42,398 nt of DNA from Parafrankia sp. EUN1f. Its GTDB lineage: Bacteria; Actinomycetota; Actinomycetes; Frankiales; Frankiaceae. The translations under genes were made by a program, and so were the position numbers. Below, in pieces: positions 1 to 7,971 of the stretch (its first letter is position 1; each line of letters opens with the position of its first letter). Below the pieces are notes generated by a model. The model was given only the letters and a program-made list of their open reading frames with translations. It did not search any database and was not told the origin of the DNA. The stretch covers positions 1 to 42,398 of the forward strand of contig NZ_ADGX01000074.1 of the NCBI RefSeq assembly GCF_000177675.1, written 5' to 3'.

Positions 1-2
1 GC

Positions 3-557
3 GTCGCGGCCTTCAAGGCCGCGAAGGCCGCCGGCTTCCAGGTCGGCAGCAACTCGACCTTCTTCAACAACGACAGCCCGCAGGACGTCATCGACGTCAT
101 CAACTTCCTGAACGACGAGCTCAAGGTCGACCAGATCCAGCTCTCGCCGGGATACGCCTACGAGAAGGCGCCGGACCAGGAGCACTTCCTGGCGGTCGAG
201 GAGACCCGCCAGATGTTCTCCAAGGTCTTCGGTGACGGCCGGCGCAAGCGGTGGCGTCTGAACCACTCACCGGTGTTCCTGGACTTCCTTGAGGGGAAGA
301 AGGAACTGTCCTGCACCGCGTGGGGAATTCCGAGCTACTCGCTCTTCGGCTGGCAGAAGCCCTGCTACCTCATGTCGGACGGCTACGTGAGCTCCTACAA
401 GGAGCTCGTCGAGACGACCGACTGGGAGGCCTACGGCCGGGGCAAGGACCCGCGTTGCGCCAACTGCATGGCGCACTGCGGCTACGAGACCTCAGCCGTG
501 CTGGCCACCATGGGCTCGCTCAAGGAATCGATCCGCGCCGCGCGGATGGGCGCCTGA
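3..557 (+). CDS. hpnH: Adenosylhopane synthase HpnH, C-terminal part (5' end outside window)
   Basis: This is the last ~184 residues of a radical SAM enzyme of the HpnH family, which attaches the 5'-deoxyadenosyl group to diploptene to give adenosylhopane, the first step of hopanoid side-chain building. The N-terminal CxxxCxxC cluster motif lies outside the window. Visible family hallmarks are QIQLSPGYAYEKAPDQEHF, the WRLNHSPVFLDFL stretch, CTAWGIPSYSLFGWQKPCY, and the tail DPRCANCMAHCGYE with its clustered cysteines. The open frame runs from the left edge to a TGA at 555-557. HpnB, another hopanoid protein, is encoded 6 kb downstream. The family call is firm because conservation runs to the C-terminus. 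Confidence 0.93.
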   Translation, partial: VAAFKAAKAAGFQVGSNSTFFNNDSPQDVIDVINFLNDELKVDQIQLSPGYAYEKAPDQEHFLAVEETRQMFSKVFGDGRRKRWRLNHSPVFLDFLEGKKELSCTAWGIPSYSLFGWQKPCYLMSDGYVSSYKELVETTDWEAYGRGKDPRCANCMAHCGYETSAVLATMGSLKESIRAARMGA

Positions 558-628
558 GCCCCGAACGAAACGGCGCAACGGCGTCAGTACCGGCGTACTG
601 ACGCCGGGCACCGCCGGCCGTGAAATGA

Positions 629-674
629 CGATGCCGCCTCGACCCGTCCAGGGCCGGGGCGGCATCGCTCTTTT
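629..674. terminator. Hairpin terminator after hpnH
   Basis: A 10-bp perfect stem (629-638 pairing with 658-667, core GATGCCGCC/GGCGGCATC) closes a 19-nt loop and is followed by CTCTTTT. It lies between the end of hpnH on the plus strand and the end of the convergent minus-strand oxidase operon. The T-run serves only the plus strand, so it looks like an intrinsic terminator for hpnH, and the stem could serve both directions. Confidence 0.7.
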
Positions 675-686
675 GGGGCGCGGGAG

Positions 687-980
687 TTAGGCGACGGCTT
701 TGCCCGCGAAGTACATGCCGAGCATCCCGGCCGCCATGAGCACCACCCACAGATCGGTGAGCCGGCACAGCAGGCGGGGCGCGTGCCGGACCTCCATGAA
801 CTCACGCATGATGATGCGAACCTTGACCAGGGCGAGGACGATCGCGCCGACCGTGGCCGAGGTGCTCGCGACCGGGGTGCCGTGATCGTCCGCGGAATGA
901 TCGATCCAAAGGTAGGCGGCCGTGATGGCCGACAGGACGATCCAGGCGGCGAAAAGCCTCTTGTTCGATGCGCTGAGCAC
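687..980 (-). CDS. Small membrane protein, cytochrome c oxidase subunit IV-like
   Basis: A 97-residue protein with three predicted membrane segments (about residues 8-26, 38-58 and 73-94) and short charged loops (KVRIIMREFMEVRHAP between segments 2 and 3). This is the layout of the prokaryotic cytochrome c oxidase subunit IV family (COX4_pro), small accessory subunits of haem-copper oxidases. It starts with GTG three bases after the stop of the subunit III-like gene, in the same frame, with AGGTGA upstream as ribosome-binding site, so translation is probably coupled. Family assignment rests on size, topology and its neighbour rather than on catalytic residues. No subunit I or II is present in the window. 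Confidence 0.7.
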   Translation of the reverse strand: MLSASNKRLFAAWIVLSAITAAYLWIDHSADDHGTPVASTSATVGAIVLALVKVRIIMREFMEVRHAPRLLCRLTDLWVVLMAAGMLGMYFAGKAVA

Positions 981-983
981 GGA

Positions 984-1571
984 TCACCTCGCGACGTAGA
1001 GCAGTGCGAAGATCAGGACCCAGAGGAAGTCGACCGTGTGCCAGTAGGTGGCGCAGGTCTCGACCACCTGCTGGTCGCGTCGCCGGGGATCGGCGAGCTG
1101 ACGGACCACGATGCCGACGACGACGAGTCCGATCAGCAGGTGGACGGCGTGGATCACGGTGAGGAAGAAGTAGTGCGTGAAGAACTCGCCGCTGGTCAGG
1201 GTGTGGCCCGCGGTGATGTGCCCGGCCCACTCCGCGATCTTGAGGGCGAGGAAGAGCAGACCCAGTGCGGCGGTGACGCAGGCGTCCCGCACGGCCGCCG
1301 GGTAACGGCCCGCGCGTGCGTTCTGGACGCAGCGGGCGACCGACCACGAGCTCGTCAGCAGGACGATGGTGTCGACGATGCCGAGCCAGAGGTCGAGGTG
1401 CGCCTGCTCCTGGAGAAACGCCGCCTCGTGCTGGGCACGGTAGAAGAGGTACACGCCGAAGTAGGACGTGAAGATGAGGGACTCGACGAGAACGAGAACC
1501 CACATGTCCGGCTGGCCGGGCACCCGCCGCGCCTTCGCCGCCTCGGTGGGCGGCGCCTGCGTGGTCGTCAT
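984..1571 (-). CDS. Cytochrome c oxidase subunit III-like protein (NorE type)
   Basis: 195 residues with five predicted membrane helices and the subunit III features PGQPDMWVLVLVESLIFTSYF, FLALKIAEWAGHI and the closing YWHTVDFLWVLIFALLY. The length is that of the short five-helix form found in NorE and actinobacterial subunit III proteins rather than the seven-helix mitochondrial type. The start is the ATG at 1571, which overlaps the TGA of the upstream gene as ATGA, so the four genes from 3048 to 687 form one coupled operon. Subunit III normally stabilises proton uptake by subunit I. Because the catalytic subunits are not here, it may serve an oxidase encoded elsewhere or have another role with the two membrane proteins upstream. 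Confidence 0.85.
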   Translation of the reverse strand: MTTTQAPPTEAAKARRVPGQPDMWVLVLVESLIFTSYFGVYLFYRAQHEAAFLQEQAHLDLWLGIVDTIVLLTSSWSVARCVQNARAGRYPAAVRDACVTAALGLLFLALKIAEWAGHITAGHTLTSGEFFTHYFFLTVIHAVHLLIGLVVVGIVVRQLADPRRRDQQVVETCATYWHTVDFLWVLIFALLYVAR

Positions 1572-2344
1572 CAGGCCACCTCCGCCGCCGCCGTGTGCCG
1601 ACGGGCCCGCCTGGGCGGGAGGTCGGGCAGCGGGCCGGTACCGAAGTCCTCGCGGATGATCACATTTCGCAGCAGGTTGATGAAGACGCCGGTGTAGATC
1701 CCGAAGACAACCACATTGATCCACCAGGCGATCAGGCCGTTCCAGGCGAAGACGCCACGGTCGAAGATCCAGGCCGGTGCGACGACGACCTCGGTGACGG
1801 CGTTGCAGAGATTCAGGTAGCCGAACCACTTCGGGAAGACCCGGTTGCGGTCGAGGAGGATCGCGGCCATCCACACCAGGGAGCCGACGAGGAAGACGCC
1901 CATGGTGCCGGAGAACGACAGGAATCCGAGGTCGTAGAGCCACTGCTGCAACCGCGGGTCGCGTTCCGGACGCATGGCTCCGGCGGTCAGCGCCACGCAG
2001 ATGAACAGGAAGCCGGGGACCGCGCTCACCGAGTAGAGGATGAGGTAGGAATAGGCGAACGCGCGGCTGACCGACATCCGCCGGATCGTGTAGGTGATCA
2101 GGGCGATGGACGTCGCCGAGAGGCCGCCGAGAACGAAGATCAGCGCGAGCCCCACAAGCAGCCCGTCATGATGGCTCGCGAACCATCCGGGGACCTCGGC
2201 GGCGGTGTACGACGGGCTGCCGGGTGGCTGGGTGCGGGTGAGCACGAAGAAGACGACCGTGTACAGCTGGTAGAACGCGAGGACCGCGAACCACATGAGC
2301 CAGAGCTCACGCTTCGGGTTCTCGCCCCGGGCGAAGGGTCTCAT
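1571..2344 (-). CDS. Seven-to-eight helix membrane protein, paralogue of the next gene
   Basis: 257 residues with about seven predicted membrane helices and no recognisable cofactor motif. It shares sequence patterns with the 235-residue protein encoded just upstream, notably the block with an aromatic-rich W.. F..LNL/HFN.A motif followed by GVFAWNGLIAWWINV here and GVFAWDGFLSFWVRN there. The two are therefore diverged duplicates. It overlaps its upstream neighbour (ATGA at 2341-2344) and the subunit III-like gene (ATGA at 1571-1574). I do not recognise a characterised family. Function is unknown, and the operon context suggests a membrane complex with the oxidase subunit-like proteins. Confidence 0.75.
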   Translation of the reverse strand: MRPFARGENPKRELWLMWFAVLAFYQLYTVVFFVLTRTQPPGSPSYTAAEVPGWFASHHDGLLVGLALIFVLGGLSATSIALITYTIRRMSVSRAFAYSYLILYSVSAVPGFLFICVALTAGAMRPERDPRLQQWLYDLGFLSFSGTMGVFLVGSLVWMAAILLDRNRVFPKWFGYLNLCNAVTEVVVAPAWIFDRGVFAWNGLIAWWINVVVFGIYTGVFINLLRNVIIREDFGTGPLPDLPPRRARRHTAAAEVA

Positions 2345-3048
2345 GCGGTGGCCTCGGCCGCGGCGCCGTCACGCGGTAACGCCCGCGCCAGAACGACCGA
2401 CATCACGATGATCCAGAGTGCGATGGCGCTGTTCCGGACCCAGAACGACAGGAATCCGTCCCAGGCGAAAACGCCGTTGTGCGCCAGGCCAGCGAAACCC
2501 GCGGGAACAAGCGCGACCGCGACCGCGACGTTGAAATGCGCGATCCATGTCCGGAAGACGGGAGTCTCCTGCCGATCCAGGTGGATGGCGACCGCGAGGA
2601 AAAGGCTCTGCGCGACCAGAAAAGGAACTCCGCAGGTCAGTGTGATCCAGGCGAGGTCGTTGTAGAGCTGGGTGAGCTCCGGCGCGCGCTCCGGCCGGAA
2701 GGCCGCCAGGAGCCAGAACACGCTCGCGGTGAGAAACGCGATGGGTGCGGCGCCGGCGCAGCCGATCATGCAGTAGCGCAGGACCGGGGTGCGGTGAGCC
2801 ATACCGCGCATCCGCTCCACGACCAGCATCAGGATCGGGATCAGCGCAACGCAGAACCAGTTGAAAACAATCATGCTGTAGCGGACGCGGGCGGTGTTTT
2901 CGCGGTAGAAGGACGCGACTTCGTCGGCCGAGGAGCGCGGCGACATCGGTGGTAGGAATCCGGGGAAGAGGAAAAACGCGGCGACCCACAGGACCGCGGC
3001 TGCGGGCAGCGTCCACAAGATGATCCGCTCGCCGTTCACAGGTCTCAT
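2341..3048 (-). CDS. Membrane protein of unknown function, first gene of the oxidase-subunit operon
   Basis: 235 residues with about six to seven membrane segments. The first helix (LPAAAVLWVAAFFLFPGF) is followed by a periplasmic-looking stretch (PPMSPRSSADEVASFYREN) and then a cytoplasmic basic loop (VERMRGMAHRTPV). The middle loop EVASFYRENTARVRYSM resembles a motif seen in several uncharacterised actinobacterial membrane proteins. It is the 5' gene of a four-gene minus-strand operon and lies opposite a TetR gene across a 152-bp spacer. The next gene in the operon is a diverged paralogue. No function can be assigned. Confidence 0.75.
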   Translation of the reverse strand: MRPVNGERIILWTLPAAAVLWVAAFFLFPGFLPPMSPRSSADEVASFYRENTARVRYSMIVFNWFCVALIPILMLVVERMRGMAHRTPVLRYCMIGCAGAAPIAFLTASVFWLLAAFRPERAPELTQLYNDLAWITLTCGVPFLVAQSLFLAVAIHLDRQETPVFRTWIAHFNVAVAVALVPAGFAGLAHNGVFAWDGFLSFWVRNSAIALWIIVMSVVLARALPRDGAAAEATA

Positions 3049-3060
3049 GGGGCGGCAGAG

Positions 3061-3175
3061 TAGTCGATCGGCTATCCGGCTGTCTAGCTGATCGGCTACC
3101 CGGCCCGGGCGGCCGGAAACAAATGCAGGTCACCGGTCCTGGAGCGGTCGACTAGCTGACCGGCTATCCAGCTGT
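3061..3175. promoter_or_regulatory. Three imperfect copies of a ~21-24 bp repeat in a divergent TetR spacer (candidate operators)
   Basis: The spacer between the oxidase-subunit operon and the TetR gene carries three related sequences, at 3061-3083, 3084-3104 and 3152-3175. All share the core CTAGCTGAtCGGCTAtCCgGC (first copy TAGTCGATCGGCTATCCGGC), and a fourth CTAG lies at 3188. Copies 1 and 2 are directly adjacent. Repeated sites in such a spacer are what one expects of an operator for the adjacent TetR regulator. This is inference, as no binding consensus is known. Confidence 0.45.
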
Positions 3176-3200
3176 TTCGCCGGGCAACTAGCCTGGGGCG

Positions 3201-3830
3201 ATGCGCCCGACGACCACGGCCCGGCCCGCCGTCCGACTGGCTGAGATCAGCTACAGCGCGGCGCAGGTCCGCGTCCTCACCGCCGCGCTCGACCTCTTCG
3301 CCGACAACGGGGTCGCCGGCACCACGCTGCAGATGATCGCCGACCGGATGGGGGTCACGAAGGCGGCGATCTACCACCAGTTCAGGACCAAGGAAGAGAT
3401 CGTCATCGCCACGGCCGACCACCATTCGGTCCCGCTCGAGGCCGCCGTCGAGCGGGCCGAGGCGGCGCAGGACCGGGTCGAGGCGCGTCGGGAGCTGCTA
3501 CAGCAGCTGATCGACTTCGCGGTGCGAAACCGCGCGGGGGTCAGCGCATGGCGCGGTGACCCGGTGATGACGCGGATCCTCATGAAGCATGAGCCGTTCC
3601 GCGGGCTGACGGAGCGCATCTACACGCTGCTCGTCAACGAGGACGCCGGCGCGGGCGGTGACGACGGCGCGGGCGGCGAGGAGCGTGAGAACGACTCGCG
3701 CATCCCCGCCGCGATACTCGTCGGGGTCATCACCGCCGTCGGCCAGCCCGGCCTCGCCGCGGTCGATCCGCAGATCCTGCGGGAACAGGTCTTCCGCTAC
3801 GCCTGCCGCCTGCTGAACCTGCCCGACTGA
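3201..3830 (+). CDS. TetR family regulator, divergent from the oxidase-subunit operon
   Basis: 209 residues. The N-terminal helix-turn-helix spans about residues 20-65, with the typical pattern ALDLFADNGVAGTTLQMIADRMGVTKAAIYHQFRTKEEI. The rest is a helical ligand-binding domain with a short Gly/Asp-rich loop (DAGAGGDDGAGGEE, about residues 147-160). The ATG at 3201 is preceded only by a weak GGGG directly upstream. It is transcribed away from the four-gene membrane operon, so it most likely controls that operon and itself. The ligand is unknown. Confidence 0.9.
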   Translation: MRPTTTARPAVRLAEISYSAAQVRVLTAALDLFADNGVAGTTLQMIADRMGVTKAAIYHQFRTKEEIVIATADHHSVPLEAAVERAEAAQDRVEARRELLQQLIDFAVRNRAGVSAWRGDPVMTRILMKHEPFRGLTERIYTLLVNEDAGAGGDDGAGGEERENDSRIPAAILVGVITAVGQPGLAAVDPQILREQVFRYACRLLNLPD

Positions 3831-3872
3831 GCCGCTCGGCTGACTGAGGCATCCGACCGAGTGAACCGCCCG

Positions 3873-3908
3873 GGTGGGGAGTCAGTCATCGGTGGGGAGT
3901 CAGTCGTC
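3873..3908. repeat. 18-bp tandem duplication between convergent TetR genes
   Basis: Two adjacent 18-bp copies (GGTGGGGAGTCAGTCATC and the same with G for A near the end) occupy the 90-bp spacer between the convergent ends of two TetR genes. No coding or terminator role is visible. The 18-bp period recurs in other repeats of this window. Confidence 0.8.
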
Positions 3909-3920
3909 AGGCATAAGGCA

Positions 3921-4589
3921 TCAGGCGCTGCCATGTGGGGCGCCGGCGCTGACCGCAGGCTGGTCGGCCAGGTCGCCACCACGTCGACCGAGACCGCGCA
4001 GCAGGCGGTCCAGCACGATCCCGACCTCGGTCCGGGCCCGGTCGGGATCCGCCGCCCGCGCGGTGTAGAGGCTCGCCTCGGACAGCAGCGCCGCGACCAG
4101 CCGGGTCAGCGGAGCGACCGGCAGCGGATCGATGCGGCCCTCGGCCGCCGCCCGCTCGAGCCACTCGGAGAGCAGCCGGTAGCCGTGCTGCTCGACCAAC
4201 TGGTCCCAGGCGTCGTTACCGAGGACCGCCGGGCCGTCGATGAGCACGATGCGCTGGAAGTCACTGTCCGTGGTCGAGATGTCGAGCAGGGACTGGAAGC
4301 CCGTGCGCAGCTGCGTCCAGGCGTCGCTGGGCAGCTCGGCACCGCGGGCGAGCTCACCCGCGACAAGCTGCTCGGCGACCTCCATGGCGACCTGTTCCAT
4401 CACGGTCCGGAACAGGTCGGCCTTGTCTCGGAAGTGGTGGTACAGCGCTCCTCGGGTGACCCGTGCGTCCGCGACTATCTCTTCGGTGCCGGTGGCGGCA
4501 TAGCCCTGTTCGGCGAACCTGCGGCGGGCCGCAGCCAGCAGTACCTGACGGGTATCGCCCGTCTGTTCGGGCCGACGGCTGCGTGTCAC
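3921..4589 (-). CDS. TetR family regulator of the adjacent MFS gene
   Basis: About 222 residues from the GTG at 4589. The helix-turn-helix lies near residues 13-58 (LLAAARRRFAEQGYAATG, then ARVTRGALYHHFRDKADLF), followed by a long helical ligand-binding domain. The frame is open further upstream to an ATG at 4655, but that would overlap the MFS gene by 59 bases and add a low-complexity head. The GTG at 4589 follows the MFS stop by seven bases and gives the usual family length, so I chose it, although AAGGGG sits almost on the start codon. MFS and regulator are probably co-transcribed, the usual layout of a self-regulated drug efflux pair. Confidence 0.88.
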   Translation of the reverse strand: MTRSRRPEQTGDTRQVLLAAARRRFAEQGYAATGTEEIVADARVTRGALYHHFRDKADLFRTVMEQVAMEVAEQLVAGELARGAELPSDAWTQLRTGFQSLLDISTTDSDFQRIVLIDGPAVLGNDAWDQLVEQHGYRLLSEWLERAAAEGRIDPLPVAPLTRLVAALLSEASLYTARAADPDRARTEVGIVLDRLLRGLGRRGGDLADQPAVSAGAPHGSA

Positions 4590-4596
4590 CCCTTGA

Positions 4597-6198
4597 TTAT
4601 GGTGCAGGTTCTGGCGATGCACCGGCCGTCGGCCGCCAGGCGGCCAGTTCCACATCCGGATCGAGACCGTCGTCGTGGCGGTCGCGGGCCGGCAGCTTCG
4701 TCATTACACGTTCGACCTTCTCAACCCCCGCGCCGGACCTCAGCTGCACCTCGGGGATGAACAGGACCGTGAGCAGCGCCAACACAGCCAGCGGGACGCA
4801 GATCAGGAAGACGTCCGCGACGCCCAGGCCGTAGGCGTGGTGCACGACCGAGGCCACCGCGTCGGGCAGCCTGGACGGGTCGGGTACGGAGCGTCCGTCC
4901 CCAAGAGTGTCGGCGGGCAGACCGTTTGCGCGCAGCCCGGAGATCGTGGCGTTGCTGACGTGGGTGCTGAGCACCGCGCCGAGGGCCGCTACACCGGCCG
5001 AGCCGCCGAGGCTGCGGAAGAACGCCACGGCCGAGCTCGTGGACCCCAGATCCGCCGCGGAGGCGGAGTTCTGGGCGGCGAGCACCAGGTTCTGCTGCAC
5101 CATTCCGAGCCCCGCGCCCATGAGACAGGCGAACAGCGACACCGTCACCAGCGGCGTGTGGTCGCTGACGGTGCCGAGCAGGCCCAGGCCCGCGCCGATG
5201 AGGATCGTCCCCAGGACCAGGAAGCGCTTCCAGCGGCCCGTCTCGCTGATGACGCGCCCCGCGATCAGGGAGGCGATCGCCAGGCCGCCGACCATCGGGA
5301 TGGTGAGCAGGCCCGACAGCGTCGGGCTCTTGCCCCGGCCCAGCTGGTAGTACTGGCTGAACAGCAGGTTGGCGCTGTACATCACGGTGCCGACGCAGGC
5401 GCTGGCGATGATCGTGAGCACGATGGTCCGGTCACGGAAGAGCCGCAGCGGGACGATCGGCTCCTTCGCCCGCGCCTCGACCGCCACGGCGACCGCGAGC
5501 AGGGCCAGGCCGCCACCGAGCAGGAGCGCGGACTCACCCGAGACCCAGTCGAAGCTCGACCCCGCGAGGGACGTCCAGATGAGCAGGCAGCTGACGCCGG
5601 CGGCGATCACCGTCGCGCCGAGGTAGTCGATGGAGACCTCGCGGCGCACGGGCGGCAGCCGCAGCGTGCGCTGGAGCACCACGAACGCGACCACGGCGAT
5701 GGGCAGGCCCAGGTAGAAGCAGGCACGCCAACCCAGGCCGGGGACGTCGACGATCACCCCGCCGATCAGGGGGCCGCTGACCGTGGCAACGGCGAACGTA
5801 GCGCCCAGGTAGCCGTTGTAGCGGCCACGCTCCCGTGGAGCGATCATGCCGGCCATCGCGATCTGCACCAGTGCGGACAGCCCGCCGACGCCGATGCCCT
5901 GCACCACGCGGAAGGAGATGAGCATGCTGGTGGAGGTCGAGATTCCGGCGAGCGCCGAGCCCGTGACGAAGATCACGAGCGCGGTCTGGACCAGGAGCTT
6001 GCGGTTGAACAGGTCCGCCAGCTTGCCCCAGATCGGTGTGGTGGCGGTCATCGCGAGCAGCGTCGCCGTGACCACCCAGGTGTAGCTGGTCGAGCTGCCG
6101 TGCAGATCAGAGATGATCTTTGGTAGGGCGTTCGTCACGACCGTCGACGAGATCATGGCGACGAACAGGGCGAGCAGCAGGCCGGTGAGGGCCAGCAT
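4597..6198 (-). CDS. MFS efflux transporter, DHA2 (EmrB/QacA) family
   Basis: 533 residues with about 14 membrane helices, the DHA2 drug:H+ antiporter layout. Typical signatures are the first helix with SSTVVTNALPKIISDL, the loop motif GKLADLFNRK, and motif C-like GPLIGGVIVD. The only ATG in a plausible place is at 6198, with AGGGAG upstream. The same frame stays open upstream to a TGA at 6364-6366 without any ATG, GTG or TTG. That segment encodes a family-like lead ending in GLTHRET, typical of longer homologues, so the true N-terminus may begin at a rare start codon. A TetR gene follows by seven bases on the same strand, and an AT-rich palindrome lies upstream. Exported substrates cannot be told. 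Confidence 0.9.
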   Translation of the reverse strand: MLALTGLLLALFVAMISSTVVTNALPKIISDLHGSSTSYTWVVTATLLAMTATTPIWGKLADLFNRKLLVQTALVIFVTGSALAGISTSTSMLISFRVVQGIGVGGLSALVQIAMAGMIAPRERGRYNGYLGATFAVATVSGPLIGGVIVDVPGLGWRACFYLGLPIAVVAFVVLQRTLRLPPVRREVSIDYLGATVIAAGVSCLLIWTSLAGSSFDWVSGESALLLGGGLALLAVAVAVEARAKEPIVPLRLFRDRTIVLTIIASACVGTVMYSANLLFSQYYQLGRGKSPTLSGLLTIPMVGGLAIASLIAGRVISETGRWKRFLVLGTILIGAGLGLLGTVSDHTPLVTVSLFACLMGAGLGMVQQNLVLAAQNSASAADLGSTSSAVAFFRSLGGSAGVAALGAVLSTHVSNATISGLRANGLPADTLGDGRSVPDPSRLPDAVASVVHHAYGLGVADVFLICVPLAVLALLTVLFIPEVQLRSGAGVEKVERVMTKLPARDRHDDGLDPDVELAAWRPTAGASPEPAP

Positions 6199-6370
6199 GG
6201 TCTCCCTGTGCGTCAGCCCGGCCGGGCTGGCTCTTCGCTGGCGCAGCTCCTCCGGTGTGTCCCTGCGGGTCGTCGGTGCGTGCTTCGTCGCGCTGGATCC
6301 GCGGCCGCCCGGCAGGTCGGGCGAAGTCGTCGAGGTCGACGTGACGAACCTCCCTTGGTTGGTTCATACA

Positions 6371-6382
6371 ACTAAATTTAGT
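6371..6382. promoter_or_regulatory. Perfect 12-bp AT-rich palindrome upstream of the MFS-TetR operon (candidate operator)
   Basis: ACTAAATTTAGT reads the same on both strands and stands out in very GC-rich DNA. It lies 172 bp upstream of the MFS start and immediately upstream of a possible ATG at 6367 in another frame. A TetR gene is the second gene of the operon, so this is the natural operator and promoter site (inference). Confidence 0.6.
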
Positions 6383-6590
6383 AAAGCATCTGTCTGAGTC
6401 GATAGCGAGCCCAAAGCGGAAAATCAGGGCCCTCCGGGGTGTGAGCTTGCGCTCGCGCAACCCCGTGCGGAGCCCGGGCGGAGCGGGGGAAGCGGGGTGC
6501 AACAGCGCCGTGAGGCACCAGCCGGGACGGTGCGGGATCGATCCGTCCTGGCGAGTCCGGGGGTCCTGGCCGTGTGGCATCCTGCCTGGC

Positions 6591-7931
6591 GTGCTTCCAC
6601 TGCTGGTGATCGCGCTGATCTCGCTCGCTTCGTGGGTCTTTCTGGCGCTGGGCTGGGGGTTCTTCTGGCGCACGGACCAGCGGCTGCCGCGTGCCGACGG
6701 GGCGGAACCGTCCGGCGACTGGCCGTCTGTCGTCGCGGTGGTTCCCGCCCGGGACGAGGCCGACGTGCTGCCCCTCACGCTGCCCTCGCTGCTGACCCAG
6801 GATTACCCCGGCCCGCTGAGCATCGTCCTGGTGGACGACGCCAGTACGGATGGGACGGGCGAGATCGCCCAGAAGCTGGCCGCGCAGGCCGCGGCCGACC
6901 GCCCGAACGCTGCGGTCCCGAACGGTGTGGTCCTGAACCGTGCCGGCGCGGACGGTGCCGGCGCGGACGGTGCCGGCTCGGGGGGCGCGGTGACACTGAC
7001 CGTCATCGGGTCCAGCGAGCCGCCCGCCGGCTGGACCGGCAAGCTCTGGGCGCTCCGGCACGGCGTCGCCGCGGCCGGCCCGGCGGAGTTCCTGCTGCTC
7101 ACGGACGCCGACATCGGCCATGAGCCGGGCTCGGTCCGCGCGCTGGTCCGGGCCGCGACCGACCATCGGCTGGATCTCGTCTCGCAGATGGCCAGGCTGC
7201 GGGTCAGCACCGGCTGGGAGAAGCTGATCGTCCCGGCCTTCGTTTATTTCTTCGCCATGCTCTATCCGTTCCGGTGGTCGAACAATCCGCGGTCACGGGT
7301 CGCCGCCGCGGCCGGGGGATGTTCCCTCGTCCGTCGGCGGGCGCTGATCGAGGCAGGTGGCATCGAGGCGATCCGGGACGCCGTGATCGACGACGTCACG
7401 CTCGCTCGGCTGATCAAGAACAAGCGCGGACGAACCTGGCTGGGGCTCGCGGACCACGTGTCCAGCCGCCGGCCGTACCCGCGCCTGGCGGACCTGTGGG
7501 ACATGGTGGCGCGCACCGCCTACGCGCAGCTCTTCTGGTCTCCGCTGCTGCTGGTCGGCACCGTGTTCGGGCTCGCCGTGGTCTTCGTGGCGCCGGTGGC
7601 CGCGACCGTCGTCGGGATCGCCGCGGGTGACGTCGCGGTCGCCGCCGCCGGCCTGCTGGCCTGGTCGATCATGATCACGACCTACACGCCGATGCTGCGG
7701 TACTACGGCCAGCCGGCGCGCAGCGCACTTGCGCTGCCCTTCACCGCCGCCCTCTACCTCGCCATGACCATCGACTCCGCCCGCCGGCACCGGGCCGGCC
7801 GGGGCGCCGCGTGGAAGGGGCGCACCTACGCGGCCCCCGAAGGAAAGCGGGCCGGCCAGCGGGCCGAGCCGGCGGCGCAGGCGGAGGACGTCGTCCGCCA
7901 GCGCGCAGACGAGACCACCGAGATCGTGTGA
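6591..7931 (+). CDS. hpnB: Hopanoid-associated glycosyltransferase HpnB
   Basis: 446 residues from the GTG at 6591. This start places a membrane helix (LLVIALISLASWVFLALGWG) at the very N-terminus, followed by FFWRTDQRLP as in HpnB proteins. The GT-A glycosyltransferase 2 domain (about residues 45-300) shows VVAVVPARDEADVLP, LVDDASTDGT, the LTDADI metal-binding triplet, and AAAGGCSLVRRRALIEAGG. Two to three membrane helices close the protein. HpnB is placed in hopanoid clusters, probably in glycosylating a side chain, and this fits hpnH at the left edge. A Gly/Ala-rich insertion with repeated GADGAG lies between the Asp motif and LTVIGSSEPP. The tail after the last helix is basic and alanine-rich. 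The open frame extends upstream to 6441, but that part has no homologue-like features. Confidence 0.88.
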   Translation: MLPLLVIALISLASWVFLALGWGFFWRTDQRLPRADGAEPSGDWPSVVAVVPARDEADVLPLTLPSLLTQDYPGPLSIVLVDDASTDGTGEIAQKLAAQAAADRPNAAVPNGVVLNRAGADGAGADGAGSGGAVTLTVIGSSEPPAGWTGKLWALRHGVAAAGPAEFLLLTDADIGHEPGSVRALVRAATDHRLDLVSQMARLRVSTGWEKLIVPAFVYFFAMLYPFRWSNNPRSRVAAAAGGCSLVRRRALIEAGGIEAIRDAVIDDVTLARLIKNKRGRTWLGLADHVSSRRPYPRLADLWDMVARTAYAQLFWSPLLLVGTVFGLAVVFVAPVAATVVGIAAGDVAVAAAGLLAWSIMITTYTPMLRYYGQPARSALALPFTAALYLAMTIDSARRHRAGRGAAWKGRTYAAPEGKRAGQRAEPAAQAEDVVRQRADETTEIV

Positions 7932-7971
7932 AGGCCAGGACGCGGTCCTACCCGGAAGCCACTGCTTGTGA

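Noticed and set aside
783-1697. 304-codon plus-strand frame over the oxidase operon
   Set aside because: Its Asp/Arg/Gly-rich content with no domain is the mirror of the subunit III and IV genes.
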